Positions 42,240-53,228 are shown, counted from the first letter of the stretch. The stretch is 64,000 bases of DNA from Thermococcus radiotolerans (GCF_002214565.1 NZ_CP015106.1:1612001-1676000); one strand, 5' to 3'. Notes: a model not told the origin generated them from the letters alone. Made by a program: numbers and translations.

Positions 42240-42851
42240 ATGGATGGAGCAGAGCTGATCATCCAGGAGATAAACAGGGAAGCGGAGCAGAAGATACAGT
42301 ACATACTCAACGAGGCCCAGAAGGAGGCAGAAAAGATTAAGGAAGAGGCGAGAAAGAGGGCCGAAGCGAGAGCCGAGTGGATACTCAGGAAGGCCCAGAC
42401 CCAGGCCGAGACGGAGAAGCAGCGCATAATAGCCAACGCGAGGCTTGAGGTCAGAAAGAAGCGCCTTGAGGTTCAGGAGGAGCTCATCCAGGAGGTAATA
42501 ACCGCCCTCAGGGAAAGGCTTGCTGAGCTTCCCGAGGAGGAGTACTTCCCGATGCTCGTTGACCTCACCGTCAAGGCCCTCGAAGAGCTCGGCGGGGAGG
42601 CTTGCATTATTCGCTCCAACGTTAAGACCCTGAAGCTCCTTGAGAGCAAGCTCGGGGAGTTCAGGAAGACCGTTGCGGCAAGGCTCGGAAGGGACGTGGA
42701 GATAAGCCTCGGTGAGCCGATATCGACCATAGGCGGCGTCCTGGTTGAGACCCCCGACAGCTCTGTTAGGGTGGACAACACCTTCGAGTCAAGGATAGAG
42801 AGGTTTGAGAGCGAGCTCAGGGCAGAGATAGCCAAGGCTCTCTTCGGGTGA
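42240..42851 (+). CDS. atpE: A-type ATP synthase subunit E
   Basis: 203 residues: a charged N-terminal helix (about 1-85, ELIIQEINREAEQKIQYILN) and a globular C-terminal domain. It forms the peripheral stalk with subunit H. The ATG at 42240 follows AGGAGGAAGG. Seven bases separate its end from the atpC start. Confidence 0.92.
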   Translation: MDGAELIIQEINREAEQKIQYILNEAQKEAEKIKEEARKRAEARAEWILRKAQTQAETEKQRIIANARLEVRKKRLEVQEELIQEVITALRERLAELPEEEYFPMLVDLTVKALEELGGEACIIRSNVKTLKLLESKLGEFRKTVAARLGRDVEISLGEPISTIGGVLVETPDSSVRVDNTFESRIERFESELRAEIAKALFG

Positions 42852-42856
42852 GGTTA

Positions 42857-43957
42857 ATGGAAGCAGGAGCCGTAAGCGGAATCCTCAACACGACGCTGGC
42901 TGTAGTATTCGTGTGGGTGGGATACAAGACGGCCAGGATAGTCTGGAAATACACTCCCTACTCGTACCCCAACGCCAGGATAAAGGCCATGGAAGCGAAG
43001 CTCCTCACCGAGCAGCGCTTCAACGAGCTGGCCGAGAGCAGAACGCTGCAGAACTTCGTCGTTAGCCTAGAGGACACCGACTACAAGGACTACCTCACCG
43101 ACGTTTCGAGCTACACCGTCGAGGAGATAGAGAGAGCCCTGGAAAAGGCCCTTGCCGGGACCTACGAGCTGATGATTAAGATCCTCCCGAAGAGGGTTAG
43201 CCCGTTCTTCAGGTTCATGCTCGAGGAATGGGACGTCAGGAACATAGCCAGCGTGGTTAAGGCCAAGTTCGCCGGCGAGGTTGCGGGCGACTACGTCATG
43301 GAGATCGGTCCGATGCTCCCCAAGGTCAAGGCCATGGCAGAGGCAAAGACCATGGAGGAGATACTCGTAATCCTTGAGGGCACCCCCTACGAGGAACCCT
43401 ACCAGAGACTGCTCCTCGGGGAGATATCGCTCCAGGAGTTTGAAACCGAGCTCTACAGGATGCACTACGGAAAGCTCCTCAGGTATGCTCTCTCGAGGAA
43501 GGACGACGAGCGCGTTATCCTCGAGGAGTTCGTCAGGCTCAAGATAGACAAGACCAACATACTCACCGTCCTCAGGGCAAAGTCGGCCGGAATGACCGCG
43601 GAGGAGATAAGGCCGCTGATAATCCCCGGCGGAAGCGTAAAGCTAGACCCGCTCCTCCACGTCGACGACCTGAGCATGGCTTTGGCCGAGCTGGACTCAA
43701 CGAAGTACGGAAAGGTCATCAGGGACGTCAGGGAGGAGGTCGAGAGGGATCTCAGCGTCCTCGAGAGGGCCCTTGAGAGGCACATCCTCGAGAGGATGAA
43801 CGAGCTCAACAGGTTCTACCCGCTCAGCGTTGCCGCACCGCTCAGTTACATCCTCCAGAGGGAGAGGGAACTCAGAAAGCTCAGGGCGATAGCGAAGCTC
43901 ATCGAGGACGGCGTTCACCCTGATAGGATAAAGGAACTCGCGGGTGATGTTGCATGA
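42857..43957 (+). CDS. atpC: A-type ATP synthase subunit C
   Basis: 366 residues, mostly alpha-helical, with three related helical bundles typical of the V/A-type C (d) subunit that links the central stalk to the rotor ring. Seen: [39 protein letters not shown] and repeated [19 protein letters not shown] / [20 protein letters not shown] blocks. An N-terminal hydrophobic stretch (about 8-25) may touch the membrane. ATG at 42857 follows GGTGAGG; the GTG nine bases up overlaps that site. It overlaps atpF by four bases. Confidence 0.9.
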   Translation: MEAGAVSGILNTTLAVVFVWVGYKTARIVWKYTPYSYPNARIKAMEAKLLTEQRFNELAESRTLQNFVVSLEDTDYKDYLTDVSSYTVEEIERALEKALAGTYELMIKILPKRVSPFFRFMLEEWDVRNIASVVKAKFAGEVAGDYVMEIGPMLPKVKAMAEAKTMEEILVILEGTPYEEPYQRLLLGEISLQEFETELYRMHYGKLLRYALSRKDDERVILEEFVRLKIDKTNILTVLRAKSAGMTAEEIRPLIIPGGSVKLDPLLHVDDLSMALAELDSTKYGKVIRDVREEVERDLSVLERALERHILERMNELNRFYPLSVAAPLSYILQRERELRKLRAIAKLIEDGVHPDRIKELAGDVA

Positions 43958-44262
43958 AGATAGCCGTGCTTGGCGATAAGGACACCGCGCTCGGCTTCAG
44001 GCTGGCCGGTGCCCATGAGGTTTATTCCTTCGACGACACCCCGCTTGATATGGAGAGGCTCCGGAACAAGCTGAAGGAGCTCGTCGAGAGGGACGACATC
44101 GGAATAATCCTGATAACCGAGAGATTCGTTGGGAAGGTTGAACTTCCGGAGGTTACCGTTCCAATCATTCTTCAGGTGCCGGACAAGTCCGGCTCCAAGC
44201 TTGGTGAAGAGGCGATCAAGGAGATAGTTAGAAGGGCAATTGGTGTTGAGCTGAAGAGGTGA
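43954..44262 (+). CDS. atpF: A-type ATP synthase subunit F
   Basis: 102 residues with a Rossmann-like fold: [19 protein letters not shown] at the start, [14 protein letters not shown], and a C-terminal helix. Subunit F is part of the central stalk and influences catalysis. The start overlaps the stop of atpC. Six bases separate it from atpA. Confidence 0.92.
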   Translation: MKIAVLGDKDTALGFRLAGAHEVYSFDDTPLDMERLRNKLKELVERDDIGIILITERFVGKVELPEVTVPIILQVPDKSGSKLGEEAIKEIVRRAIGVELKR

Positions 44263-44268
44263 AGGGAA

Positions 44269-46026
44269 ATGGGAAGGATAATTCGTGTTACCGGTCCGCT
44301 CGTCGTTGCCGACGAAATGAAGGGCTCCAAGATGTACGAAGTGGTTCGCGTCGGCGAAATGGGACTCATAGGAGAAATCATCCGCCTTGAGGGCGATAGA
44401 GCCGTCATCCAGGTCTACGAGGAGACCGCAGGTATAAGGCCCGGGGAGCCGGTCGAGGGAACCGGCGCCTCGCTGAGCGTTGAACTCGGTCCCGGACTGC
44501 TCACCGCAATGTACGACGGTATCCAGAGGCCGCTCGAGGTCCTCAGGGAGCTGAGTGGTGACTTCATCGCGAGGGGTCTCACCGCCCCCGCTCTGCCGAG
44601 GGACAAGAAGTGGCACTTCACGCCCAAGGTCAAGGTCGGGGACAAGGTCGTTGGCGGCGACGTCCTCGGTGTTGTTCCCGAGACCAGCATCATCGAGCAC
44701 AGAATCCTCGTCCCGCCCTGGGTGGAGGGCGAGATAGTAGAGATAGTCGAGGAGGGCGACTACACCATCGAGGAGGTCATAGCCAAGGTCAAGAAGCCGG
44801 ACGGGAGCATTGAGGAGCTCAAGATGTACCACCGCTGGCCCGTCCGTGTCAAGAGGCCCTACAAGAAGAAGCTCCCGCCCGAGGTTCCGCTCATCACCGG
44901 CCAGAGGACGATAGACACCTTCTTCAGCCAGGCGAAGGGTGGAACCGCGGCAATTCCCGGTCCGTTCGGTTCAGGAAAGACCGTCACCCAGCACCAGCTC
45001 GCCAAGTGGAGTGACGCGCAGGTCGTCGTTTACATAGGCTGTGGCGAGCGCGGAAACGAGATGACCGATGTCCTTGAGGAGTTTCCCAAGCTCAAGGACC
45101 CGAAGACCGGAAAGCCGCTCATGGAGAGGACGGTTCTCATAGCCAACACCTCGAACATGCCGGTCGCCGCGCGTGAGGCTTCAATCTACACCGGAATCAC
45201 CATAGCGGAGTACTTCCGTGACCAGGGCTATGACGTGGCTTTGATGGCCGACTCGACGAGCAGGTGGGCGGAAGCGCTCCGTGAGATTTCTGGCCGTCTC
45301 GAGGAGATGCCCGGTGAGGAAGGTTACCCGGCATACCTCGCGAGCAAGATAGCGGAGTTCTACGAGCGTGCCGGTCGTGTCGTTACACTCGGAAGCGACG
45401 AGAGGATTGGAAGTGTTTCCGTCATCGGTGCGGTCTCACCGCCCGGTGGAGACTTCAGCGAGCCGGTCGTCCAGAACACCCTCCGCGTCGTCAAGGTCTT
45501 CTGGGCACTCGATGCCGACTTGGCCAGGAGGAGGCACTTCCCGGCCATCAACTGGCTGAGGAGCTACTCCCTCTACATCGACGCCATCCAGGACTGGTGG
45601 CACAAGAACGTTGACCCCGAGTGGAGGAAGATGCGCGACCAGGCAATGGCGCTCCTCCAGAAGGAGGCCGAACTTCAGGAAATCGTCCGTATCGTCGGTC
45701 CGGATGCGTTGCCGGACAGGGAGAAGGCCATACTCATCGTGACCAGGATGATACGTGAGGACTTCCTCCAGCAGGACGCCTTCGACGAGGTCGACACCTA
45801 CTGCCCGCCGAAGAAGCAGGTCACCATGATGCGCGTTATGCTCAACTTCTACGACAAGACCATGGAGGCCGTCGACAGGGGAGTTCCGGTTGACGAGATA
45901 GCCAAGCTCCCGGTCAGGGAGAAGATAGGCCGTATGAAGTTCGAGCCCGAGATAGAGAAGGTCGCGGCGCTCATCGATGAGACGAACGAGCAGTTTGAGG
46001 AGCTCTTTAAGAAGTACGGAGCGTGA
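44269..46026 (+). CDS. atpA: A-type ATP synthase catalytic subunit A
   Basis: 585 residues, the catalytic subunit that makes or splits ATP. Seen: the P-loop [11 protein letters not shown] near residue 235, [31 protein letters not shown], the A-specific non-homologous insert (about 115-185), and [16 protein letters not shown]. Some Thermococcales carry inteins in this gene; there is none here, as the P-loop and all motifs are continuous and the length is that of a mature subunit. Its stop overlaps the first possible start of atpB. Confidence 0.96.
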   Translation: MGRIIRVTGPLVVADEMKGSKMYEVVRVGEMGLIGEIIRLEGDRAVIQVYEETAGIRPGEPVEGTGASLSVELGPGLLTAMYDGIQRPLEVLRELSGDFIARGLTAPALPRDKKWHFTPKVKVGDKVVGGDVLGVVPETSIIEHRILVPPWVEGEIVEIVEEGDYTIEEVIAKVKKPDGSIEELKMYHRWPVRVKRPYKKKLPPEVPLITGQRTIDTFFSQAKGGTAAIPGPFGSGKTVTQHQLAKWSDAQVVVYIGCGERGNEMTDVLEEFPKLKDPKTGKPLMERTVLIANTSNMPVAAREASIYTGITIAEYFRDQGYDVALMADSTSRWAEALREISGRLEEMPGEEGYPAYLASKIAEFYERAGRVVTLGSDERIGSVSVIGAVSPPGGDFSEPVVQNTLRVVKVFWALDADLARRRHFPAINWLRSYSLYIDAIQDWWHKNVDPEWRKMRDQAMALLQKEAELQEIVRIVGPDALPDREKAILIVTRMIREDFLQQDAFDEVDTYCPPKKQVTMMRVMLNFYDKTMEAVDRGVPVDEIAKLPVREKIGRMKFEPEIEKVAALIDETNEQFEELFKKYGA

Positions 46027-46031
46027 TGCCG

Positions 46032-47423
46032 ATGCCGGGAATGGAGTACTCAACCGTTAGCAAGATTTACGGGCCGCTCATGATCGTCCAGGGCGTCAAG
46101 GGCGTCGCCTACGGTGAGGTCGTTGAGATTGAGACCGAGAGCGGTGAGAAGAGGAAGGGACAGGTTCTCGAAGCCAGGGAGGACATGGCAATCGTCCAGG
46201 TCTTCGAGGGAACGCGCGACCTCGACGTCAAAACGACGCGCGTCCGCTTCACCGGTGAGACCCTCAAGGTCCCGGTCAGCATGGACATGCTCGGCAGGGT
46301 CTTCAACGGTATCGGAAAGCCGATCGACGGAGGCCCGGACATAATCCCCGAGGACAGGCGCGACGTCCACGGTGCTCCCCTCAACCCCGTCGCCCGTGCC
46401 TATCCTAGGGACTTCATCCAGACCGGTGTCTCCGCCATAGACGGAATGAACACCCTCATCCGCGGTCAGAAGCTGCCCATCTTCAGCGGTTCTGGATTGC
46501 CACACAACATGCTCGCTGCCCAGATAGCTAGGCAGGCTAAGGTCCTCGGTGAGGAGGAGCAGTTCGCCGTCGTCTTCGCGGCGATGGGTATCACCTACGA
46601 AGAAGCTAATTTCTTCAAGAAGAGCTTCGAGGAGACCGGTGCTATCGAGAGGGCGGTCCTCTTCCTGAACCTCGCCGACGACCCGGCCATCGAGCGTATC
46701 ATCACCCCGCGTATGGCACTCACCGTTGCGGAATACCTCGCCTACGACTACGACATGCAGGTCCTGGTTATACTCACCGACATGACCAACTACGCCGAAG
46801 CTTTACGTGAGATTTCCGCCGCTCGTGAGGAGGTTCCCGGAAGGCGCGGTTATCCAGGTTACATGTACACCGACTTGGCGACAATCTACGAGCGTGCCGG
46901 CCGTGTCAGGGGCAGGAAGGGTTCCATCACCCAGGTGCCCATCCTGACGATGCCGGACGACGATATCACCCACCCGATTCCAGATTTGACCGGTTACATC
47001 ACCGAGGGACAGATAGTTCTCAGCAGGGAGCTGCACAGGAAGGGTATCTACCCGCCCATTGACGTCCTTCCGAGCCTCAGCCGTCTGATGAAGGACGGTA
47101 TCGGTAAGGGAATGACCAGGGAGGACCACCCGCAGCTCAGCCAGCAGCTCTACGCGGCATACGCCGAGGGACGCTCCCTGAGAGACCTCGTTGCAGTCGT
47201 CGGTGAAGAGGCCCTCAGCGAGACCGACAGGAAGTACCTCAAGTTCGCGGACAGGTTTGAGCGCGAATTCGTCGCCCAGAGGTACGACGAGGACAGGAGC
47301 ATCTTTGAGACCCTCGACCTCGGCTGGGAGCTTCTCGCCGAGCTTCCGGAGAGCGAGCTCAAGCGTGTCAGGAAGGAATACATCCTCAAGTACCACCCGA
47401 AGTACAGGAAGAGGGAGGGCTGA
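46032..47423 (+). CDS. atpB: A-type ATP synthase regulatory subunit B
   Basis: 463 residues, the non-catalytic nucleotide-binding-like subunit that alternates with A. The P-loop position reads [11 protein letters not shown] and so lacks the Lys, as is normal for B. Seen: [20 protein letters not shown] and [20 protein letters not shown]. Starts at 46026, 46032 and 46041 are possible; 46032 ([15 protein letters not shown]) has GGAGCGTGAT four bases upstream and matches relatives. Confidence 0.95.
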   Translation: MPGMEYSTVSKIYGPLMIVQGVKGVAYGEVVEIETESGEKRKGQVLEAREDMAIVQVFEGTRDLDVKTTRVRFTGETLKVPVSMDMLGRVFNGIGKPIDGGPDIIPEDRRDVHGAPLNPVARAYPRDFIQTGVSAIDGMNTLIRGQKLPIFSGSGLPHNMLAAQIARQAKVLGEEEQFAVVFAAMGITYEEANFFKKSFEETGAIERAVLFLNLADDPAIERIITPRMALTVAEYLAYDYDMQVLVILTDMTNYAEALREISAAREEVPGRRGYPGYMYTDLATIYERAGRVRGRKGSITQVPILTMPDDDITHPIPDLTGYITEGQIVLSRELHRKGIYPPIDVLPSLSRLMKDGIGKGMTREDHPQLSQQLYAAYAEGRSLRDLVAVVGEEALSETDRKYLKFADRFEREFVAQRYDEDRSIFETLDLGWELLAELPESELKRVRKEYILKYHPKYRKREG

Positions 47424-47450
47424 CCTCCCTTCAACCCTTAGGTGGTCGAG

Positions 47451-48104
47451 ATGGCAGAGCTGCTCAACGTCAAGCCCACCCGTATGGAGCTCCTGAACCT
47501 CAAGAGGCGCATTAAGCTGGCCAAGAAAGGTCACAAACTCCTCAAGGACAAGCAGGACGCCCTCGTCATGGAGTTCTTCACGATATACGACGAGGCCCTG
47601 AGCCTCCGCGAGGAGCTGGGCATGAAGATGGCCGAGGCCTTCGCGGCCCTTCAGGCGGCGGAGATAGACGTCGGAACGCTGCGCCTCAGGGAGATAGGCC
47701 TCTCCGTGAAGCCCAACAGGGAGGTCGAGATAAGAAGGAGGAACGTAATGGGCGTTCCGGTTCCTCTCATCGAGGCAGAGTCCTTCAGGAGGAGCACGAA
47801 CGAGCGCGGCTACGCACTGGTGTCGAGCTCGGCCAAGGTGGACCTCGCCGCCGAGAAGTTTGAGGAGGTTCTCGACCTAGCCGTCCGTCTCGCCGAAGTC
47901 GAGGAGACCCTCAAGAGGCTCGCGAAGGAGATAGAGGTCACCAAGAGGCGCGTCAATGCCCTCGAGTACATCATAATCCCGCGCATGGAGGCGACGGTGA
48001 AGTTCATCAAGCAGCGCCTCGACGAGATGGAGCGCGAGAACTTCTTCAGGCTCAAGAGGGTCAAGGCGTTGATCGAGGCCAGAACCCAGGCTGAGGGTTC
48101 GTGA
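47451..48104 (+). CDS. atpD: A-type ATP synthase subunit D
   Basis: 217 residues forming the central rotor shaft, with two long helices: [20 protein letters not shown] at the N-terminus and [20 protein letters not shown] at the C-terminus, ending in a basic tail. Standard length. ATG at 47451 follows GGTGGTC; a codon nine bases earlier overlaps it. Last gene of the operon, which runs H-I-K-E-C-F-A-B-D. Confidence 0.94.
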   Translation: MAELLNVKPTRMELLNLKRRIKLAKKGHKLLKDKQDALVMEFFTIYDEALSLREELGMKMAEAFAALQAAEIDVGTLRLREIGLSVKPNREVEIRRRNVMGVPVPLIEAESFRRSTNERGYALVSSSAKVDLAAEKFEEVLDLAVRLAEVEETLKRLAKEIEVTKRRVNALEYIIIPRMEATVKFIKQRLDEMERENFFRLKRVKALIEARTQAEGS

Positions 48105-48152
48105 AGCAACAACCCTTTTATTTCCAGTCTCCCTTTTCTTCTTGGTGGTGAC

Positions 48153-49376
48153 ATGACGGAAAAGCTGTTCTACAAGAACGCCTACCTCTGGGAGGCCGGC
48201 GCGAGGGTTGAGAGGGTCGAGAAAAGGGGCAAGAGAGTGAGAATCCTACTCGACAGGACGATTTTCTATCCGGAAGGTGGGGGCCAGCCCTCCGACAGGG
48301 GGATAATAGCCGGCGAGGGCTTCAGGATAACCGTCGAAAAGGTCGAGGGGAAGGACGAGATATGGCACGAGGGAAAACTTGAGGGCCGCCTTCCCGAGGC
48401 GGGCGAACCGGTGAGGCTAATCCTCGATGCCGAGTGGCGCTACGAGAACATGCGCCAGCACACGGGACAGCACATACTCTCGGCGGTTTTCAAGGAGCTC
48501 TACGACGCCAACACGACTGGCTTCCAGATATTCGAGGGATACAACAAGATAGAGATAGACTATCCGGGCGAGCTTACGTGGGAGATAATTCTTGATGTTG
48601 AGAGAACCGCCAACGGAATCGTCTGGTCGGACCTTCCGGTTGAGGTGGAAGTTTACGAGAATCTTCCCGATGAACTCAGAAAAAAGCTCCGGAAGGAGCT
48701 CTCCGATAAAGTCAAGCCCCCGATAAGGATAGTCTCAATTCCGGGGGTTGACGTCATTCCCTGCGGCGGAACGCACGTGAGGAGCACGAGAGAAGTTGGC
48801 ATCATAAAGGTCGTTAACTTCTACCGGAAGAGCAGGAAGCTCTGGCGCATCGAGTTCGTCTGTGGAAACAGGGCTCTGAAATATCTGGACGAGCTTATGG
48901 CGGACTACTGGCAGAGTCTCGATGAGATGCCGAACAAGAATCGCCCGCTCGTCGAGCGCGTGAGGGAGCTCAGGGCCGAAATCGGGAGGCTTGAGGAGGA
49001 AAAGGACGGCCTTAGAAGGGAGCTCTGGAGATGGAAGGCCAAAGCCTTGCTGAACAACGCCGAGGAAATCGACGGGGTGAAGGTGGTCTCGTACATCGAA
49101 GACGCCCCCATGAAGGACGCCCAGGCCTTCGTGGTTTACCTCGTTGACAAGAACCCCAAGACGGTAGCCCTCGTGGCCGGCGAGAACTACGTGATATTCG
49201 CCAAGAACCGGGAGGTTGAGGGTCTCTCAATGAACGACCTCCTGAAGGCGGTTCTGTCCGAGGTCGGGGGCGGTGGCGGCGGCAGTGAAACCCTCGCGAG
49301 GGGTGGGGGGTTCAAGGTGTCACCGGAGGATGTCCTAAACCTCGCCCGCAGACTTGTCGGGGATTACATTGAGTGA
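48153..49376 (+). CDS. alaX: Stand-alone alanyl-tRNA editing protein AlaX (long form)
   Basis: 407 residues. It has the editing domain of AlaRS without the synthetase: [13 protein letters not shown], the zinc ligands in MRQHTGQHILSAVF and VIPCGGTHVRS, then a coiled coil (about 265-295) and a DHHA1-type domain with EVGGGGGGSETLARGGG. It deacylates Ser-tRNA-Ala or Gly-tRNA-Ala. Long AlaX forms (AlaX-L) have this added C-terminus. ATG follows GGTGGTGAC. It stands just after the ATP synthase operon but a TATA-like CCCTTTTATTT near 48113 suggests its own promoter. Confidence 0.9.
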   Translation: MTEKLFYKNAYLWEAGARVERVEKRGKRVRILLDRTIFYPEGGGQPSDRGIIAGEGFRITVEKVEGKDEIWHEGKLEGRLPEAGEPVRLILDAEWRYENMRQHTGQHILSAVFKELYDANTTGFQIFEGYNKIEIDYPGELTWEIILDVERTANGIVWSDLPVEVEVYENLPDELRKKLRKELSDKVKPPIRIVSIPGVDVIPCGGTHVRSTREVGIIKVVNFYRKSRKLWRIEFVCGNRALKYLDELMADYWQSLDEMPNKNRPLVERVRELRAEIGRLEEEKDGLRRELWRWKAKALLNNAEEIDGVKVVSYIEDAPMKDAQAFVVYLVDKNPKTVALVAGENYVIFAKNREVEGLSMNDLLKAVLSEVGGGGGGSETLARGGGFKVSPEDVLNLARRLVGDYIE

Positions 49377-49439
49377 CGTTCTTTTCCCCTTGTTTTTCAG
49401 ACTTTAGAACTTGTTGCGCATGGCTTTAATTAAAAGTAA

Positions 49440-49484
49440 AACTTTTTAAGCGTTGTCGAGAATTCTTACTGACGCTCGTTAGCG
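49440..49484 (+). promoter_or_regulatory. Promoter of the first orphan permease pair
   Basis: TATA box ACTTTTTAAG at about 49441-49450 predicts a start near 49474, only about ten bases before the ATG. No ribosome binding site is seen, so the mRNA is probably nearly leaderless. Confidence 0.45.
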
Positions 49485-50534
49485 ATGGTACGTGTCTCCC
49501 TGTTGGGGGGTCGGTGGTTGTCCCTGCGGAGAATAGTGCTTAGATACGCCATTGTAACCCTGTTCATTGCCCTCGTCCTCGGTTATGCAATAAAGGGGGT
49601 TGAGGAGAGGCTGGCTTATTACGAGGCCGTTGGCTTCTTTCAGTTCAATCCAAACGCCGGGAAGGTGATAGCTGCAGCGGAAAAGGTGGGCATGGACCCG
49701 ATTGAGTACTACGTCAAATATATTGCCCCAAAGAACCATCCTGAGCTTGCCATGTCCTCCCTCCACGTGGGTTTGGATTACATGGCGATCATAGTGAAGA
49801 ACCTCTTTGGACTCTCCACACAGGAGTCCGGGGGTCATCTCTACGGCTTTGAGAGACTGGGCTGGGATCACATCTACCGCACGTTGCTTTTCTTAGTCCT
49901 TGCGGATGTTTCCGTGGTGCTCTTGGCTCTCCTCCTGTCATTTAGGGCCGTGAGGAGCGAACGCTTCTACGGCTTCCTGCAGATGGCGGCGAGAACTTTC
50001 AACGGCATCCCTGTTTGGTTCTTCGTCGTCCTCTTCTTCCTGCTCATAATCTACTCCCCGATACCGTCGGACCTAGCGAACGGCATCAAGGGCTCGGGTT
50101 TGGGAATGCTCGTTTACTTCGCCTTCCCAGTTCTCTCGATACTTCTCGTCGCCTCGTGGGGGCTTGCCGAGGGGATAACCGTCGTCATGAAGGAGGAGTT
50201 CGACCAGCCCTACGTTGAGGCCAAGAGGGCAATGGGCCTCTCCGAGATGAGGGTCAAGAGGCACGTCATCCGGGCATCGATAGTCCCGGTGATGTACGTC
50301 TGGTTGCAGAACTTCATCGAGATACAGACGCTCATCCTGGTCGTGGATTACCTCTTCAGGCTCAACGGCCTGGGAACCCTGCTCGCATCGGCCCTCGTGA
50401 TAACCCCAGACAACGTGTTCTTCTACTCCAGGACTTTTGCGTTTGTGGTCGTGGTTCTGGTGCTTTTGAACTTCTTGGTTTCAGTTGTGGTGGAGCTACT
50501 CGCGATACAGCTGGAGCCGAGGGGGACGGCATGA
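49485..50534 (+). CDS. ABC transporter permease, DppB/OppB type (orphan pair 1)
   Basis: 349 residues: a first helix (about 18-38), an outer segment to about residue 125, then five to six helices. The cytoplasmic EAA loop reads YVEAKRAMGLSEMRVKRHVI, which contacts an ATPase, and DYLFRLNGLGTLL follows. Such permeases import peptides or oligosaccharides. It forms a pair with the next gene by a four-base overlap, but no binding-protein or ATPase gene lies beside them, so it must borrow these from elsewhere or be non-functional. Confidence 0.85.
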   Translation: MVRVSLLGGRWLSLRRIVLRYAIVTLFIALVLGYAIKGVEERLAYYEAVGFFQFNPNAGKVIAAAEKVGMDPIEYYVKYIAPKNHPELAMSSLHVGLDYMAIIVKNLFGLSTQESGGHLYGFERLGWDHIYRTLLFLVLADVSVVLLALLLSFRAVRSERFYGFLQMAARTFNGIPVWFFVVLFFLLIIYSPIPSDLANGIKGSGLGMLVYFAFPVLSILLVASWGLAEGITVVMKEEFDQPYVEAKRAMGLSEMRVKRHVIRASIVPVMYVWLQNFIEIQTLILVVDYLFRLNGLGTLLASALVITPDNVFFYSRTFAFVVVVLVLLNFLVSVVVELLAIQLEPRGTA

Positions 50535-51712
50535 GGCGGAGAACGCTCGGTGCGCTGATACTGGCTACATTTCTCCTTTTCACCGCTGTTTCCTACGCCA
50601 CCCTCGACAGGGAGAGGCTCACCAACTGGGACAACTACCTGTTCTGGCTTGATTATCCCAGGGGTGCCAGGCCCGTGTGGCTCGGCGATTCCTCCAAGTC
50701 GGTTGAATTCAGCGGGCAGGTTGAGTACCCCGTAACCGAAAAGGCACCGGTTAACCTGATACTCCACGGAAACGGTGAGGTTTCAATCACGATATTTCGG
50801 CCGGACGGTAAGGTAGTTCGCCTGAGCGCCGAAATAAACGGAACCACCAGCGTGAACTCAAACACCGAGCTGGCCCTCCAGGCTAGACGCTTTGCCATTG
50901 AGGACCTCGGTCTCAGGAGGGAGGATCTGGCCTTCATAACCCCGACGCAGGCCCTCTTCATGGACGAAAATAGAAATCCCCTGCCCGGAAAATACACCAT
51001 CCAGATACACCCGAGGAGCGTCGAGGCACAGCTCATCGGAGATACCTATGCCCTCCTTGGAACCGACTACAAAGGCAGGGACCTCTGGGTTGGCTTCGTC
51101 GGCTCGACCGTGAACACGCTGATTCTCGCGCTCCTCACGACGGTTCTCGTCATCTTCCTGGGAATCCTCCTTGGAATAGGATCCGGCTACTACGAGACGA
51201 GGCTCGGTGATGCCGTATCGGTGATTCTCGAGGCCCTCAACTCGATCCCCTACCTACCACTGGCGATAGCGATAATATTCGTCCTCTCCTCCACGGGCTT
51301 TCACGGCAAGCTTGAGATGGGCGTGTTTGAGCTTGCACTAATACTCGCCCTCCTGCTCGTGGGCAAGTTTGCCAGTGCCGTTAAGGGCATCGTCATGCAC
51401 GAGAAGGTTCAGGAGTACATAGAGTCGGCGAGGGTTCTCGGGGCGAGCGACCTGGGAATAATCCTCCGCCACATAATGAGGGCGGTCCTTCCCTACGCGC
51501 TCTCCTACTCCACCCTGCTCTTTGCCCAGATGATAGCGGTCATCTCGATACTGGGCCTCTTCCAGATAATCCCTGGAGCCAACTGGGGTTCCTTCGTGGC
51601 CGAGGCCTTCACCCAGAACGCCATCTATTCCCTCTGGTGGTGGCCGCTCTCGCCTTCGATGGCGATAGTTCTAGTGAGCGTGGGACTAACGCTCCTATCA
51701 GGTAAGTCTTAG
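50531..51712 (+). CDS. ABC transporter permease, DppC/OppC type, short at the C-terminus (orphan pair 1)
   Basis: 393 residues: a first helix, an outer domain of about 150 residues (about 30-180; NYLFWLDYPRGARPVWLGD early on), then helices with the EAA loop YIESARVLGASDLGIILRHI. It ends abruptly in SVGLTLLSGKS. The two other permeases of this type in the window continue past this point with 10 or more residues, usually a charged tail like DIERRFLER. The stop is immediately next to the stop of the convergent PP-loop gene, so the end looks lost to a rearrangement. It pairs with the preceding permease. Confidence 0.8.
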   Translation: MRRRTLGALILATFLLFTAVSYATLDRERLTNWDNYLFWLDYPRGARPVWLGDSSKSVEFSGQVEYPVTEKAPVNLILHGNGEVSITIFRPDGKVVRLSAEINGTTSVNSNTELALQARRFAIEDLGLRREDLAFITPTQALFMDENRNPLPGKYTIQIHPRSVEAQLIGDTYALLGTDYKGRDLWVGFVGSTVNTLILALLTTVLVIFLGILLGIGSGYYETRLGDAVSVILEALNSIPYLPLAIAIIFVLSSTGFHGKLEMGVFELALILALLLVGKFASAVKGIVMHEKVQEYIESARVLGASDLGIILRHIMRAVLPYALSYSTLLFAQMIAVISILGLFQIIPGANWGSFVAEAFTQNAIYSLWWWPLSPSMAIVLVSVGLTLLSGKS

Positions 51713-52534
51713 TTATTTGCAGCTTATTCCAAGTTTTTCAAAGACGAGCTTCCTTTGCCACGTTGGGACAGTTGGCTTTGAGAGCTCTCTCTCGGCCTTC
51801 TCCCTGTCCATGAGACCGTAGCGGACGAGGGCGGCTATTCTCCTATGCTCGAAGCTATGGCCGTGCCTCTCCCAGTAGCGCTCCAGTGCGGGCCCGAGGA
51901 CGAGACAGTTGGTTGTGTAGCCCGGCAGCTCCGGGAACTCGAAGGGGAGCCCCTTGAGAACCTCGATCCTCTCGCTCTCAGGCATTAGGGAGAGGAGTCT
52001 TATCTGGATTATTCCCCCTTTCATGAGCCTGTATGGGTGGTGGCCGAAGGGGAGCTCGTGGCCGGTTATGATGTAGCGGTAGCCGTTCTTAAGGGCGTAT
52101 TTCCTCAGCTTCTCCATCGTTCTCTTCGAGCAGCGCCTGCACGGAGACTCCGCCTTCAGAAGGGCATCGCGGAAGATGTCGGAGTAGTCATAGCGGAGGA
52201 TCTTAAAGGGAACTCCGAGGTGCTCGGCGATTCTCCCGGCGTTCTCCACCGCCTCCTCAGCCATGAGTCCGTGGTCTATCATAACCGCCTCAAGCTCCGG
52301 AACCTTGTAAACCTCTTTGGCCAGGTATAGGGCAACTACGCTGTCTTTGCCGCCGGAATAGGCAACGATTGCCCTCTCGACGTTTTCCATGAGCTCTTCG
52401 AGCTCCTTCCTTATCCCCTCGCGGTCGAAGGGATGCCTCAGGTAGACCTGGCACTCCCTGCAGAGGGGCTTTCCGTCTATGATGTCTATCTTTGCCGTCC
52501 TCTCGTCGTGGATGCAGAGCGAGCACTTGAGCAT
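51713..52534 (-). CDS. PP-loop ATPase of the TilS/TtcA-like group
   Basis: 273 residues: an N-terminal zinc site (LKCSLCIHDE and PLCREC), the PP-loop VAYSGGKDSVVALYLAKEV, and ESPCRRCSKRTMEKL plus NCLVLG, giving the Cys set of TtcA-like tRNA thiolases. The substrate is not clear; a tRNA modification role is likely. A minus-strand TATA element (CATTTTTAAGGGG, about 52551-52565) lies about 25 bases before the ATG at 52534 and no ribosome binding site is seen, so the mRNA is probably leaderless. Its stop abuts the truncated permease gene. Confidence 0.75.
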   Translation of the reverse strand: MLKCSLCIHDERTAKIDIIDGKPLCRECQVYLRHPFDREGIRKELEELMENVERAIVAYSGGKDSVVALYLAKEVYKVPELEAVMIDHGLMAEEAVENAGRIAEHLGVPFKILRYDYSDIFRDALLKAESPCRRCSKRTMEKLRKYALKNGYRYIITGHELPFGHHPYRLMKGGIIQIRLLSLMPESERIEVLKGLPFEFPELPGYTTNCLVLGPALERYWERHGHSFEHRRIAALVRYGLMDREKAERELSKPTVPTWQRKLVFEKLGISCK

Positions 52535-52565
52535 GGTCGAAGGAAAGAAAGGCCCCTTAAAAATG

Positions 52566-53228
52566 CTACCGTCCAAGTTTGGGTATCTTGGACTTGGCCT
52601 TTCCTATGGTTTCATCCGTCTTCTCCTTGCCCTTTCTCGTTGCAAAGAAGCCAACCGTCGCTATGGCGTTCTGGAGGAGTATTCCGCGGTTGTTCCTGGC
52701 TATGAACCAGCCGAAGAGCAGACCGAACGCCAGCCCCCCAAGCCAGAGCGAGAGAATGAACGTGTTGGCGCTCATTCCGTTTGGGCTGAGTGTTACGGAA
52801 AACGCCTTGTACGCCAGGGCGAAGGCCACCACGAAAACCGTTTCCAGCAGTATCGAAAGTTTGGTTGCAGTTCCAATGATGCCGAGCACCCTGCTCTCCT
52901 CGGTGTACTCGCCTATGAGCCTCTGGTCGTGGAGGCCGTAGACGAGGGTTTTGGTTATGTTTGCCCCGCTCCTGAAGGCCAGAAATCCGAACAGTGCCGC
53001 GGTCCATGCGGCCCCCCAGAGCTTCCAGAAGGCCCAGATGCCTACGGCTATCCAGACAACGGTGTAGATCCTTTCAACGCCCTTCTTTTCGTTTTCTGGG
53101 ATATCTAGCCTCAGGGCCTTTCTCCAGGTCATTCCGGCGAGGCTTCCGAAGGCCCTCATGAGTATCAGGGATAGGTTGATGAACAGAAAAGCGGTTAGGA
53201 AGAAGAACGCGAGCATCTCCCGTATCAT
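52566..53228 (-). CDS. Membrane protein of unknown function
   Basis: 220 residues with about five helices, a cytoplasmic Lys/Glu loop (about 35-55) and a basic C-terminal tail (TRKGKEKTDETIGKAKSKIP). No family recognised. GGAGGG lies before ATG at 53228; an ATG two codons earlier is too close to it. It is 60 bases downstream of the second permease pair on the same strand and could be in that transcript. Confidence 0.6.
   Translation of the reverse strand: MIREMLAFFFLTAFLFINLSLILMRAFGSLAGMTWRKALRLDIPENEKKGVERIYTVVWIAVGIWAFWKLWGAAWTAALFGFLAFRSGANITKTLVYGLHDQRLIGEYTEESRVLGIIGTATKLSILLETVFVVAFALAYKAFSVTLSPNGMSANTFILSLWLGGLAFGLLFGWFIARNNRGILLQNAIATVGFFATRKGKEKTDETIGKAKSKIPKLGR

Noticed and set aside
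44900-45100. Possible intein in atpA
   Set aside because: The P-loop region is continuous and the protein is 585 residues, the length of an intein-free subunit; the same holds for atpB.
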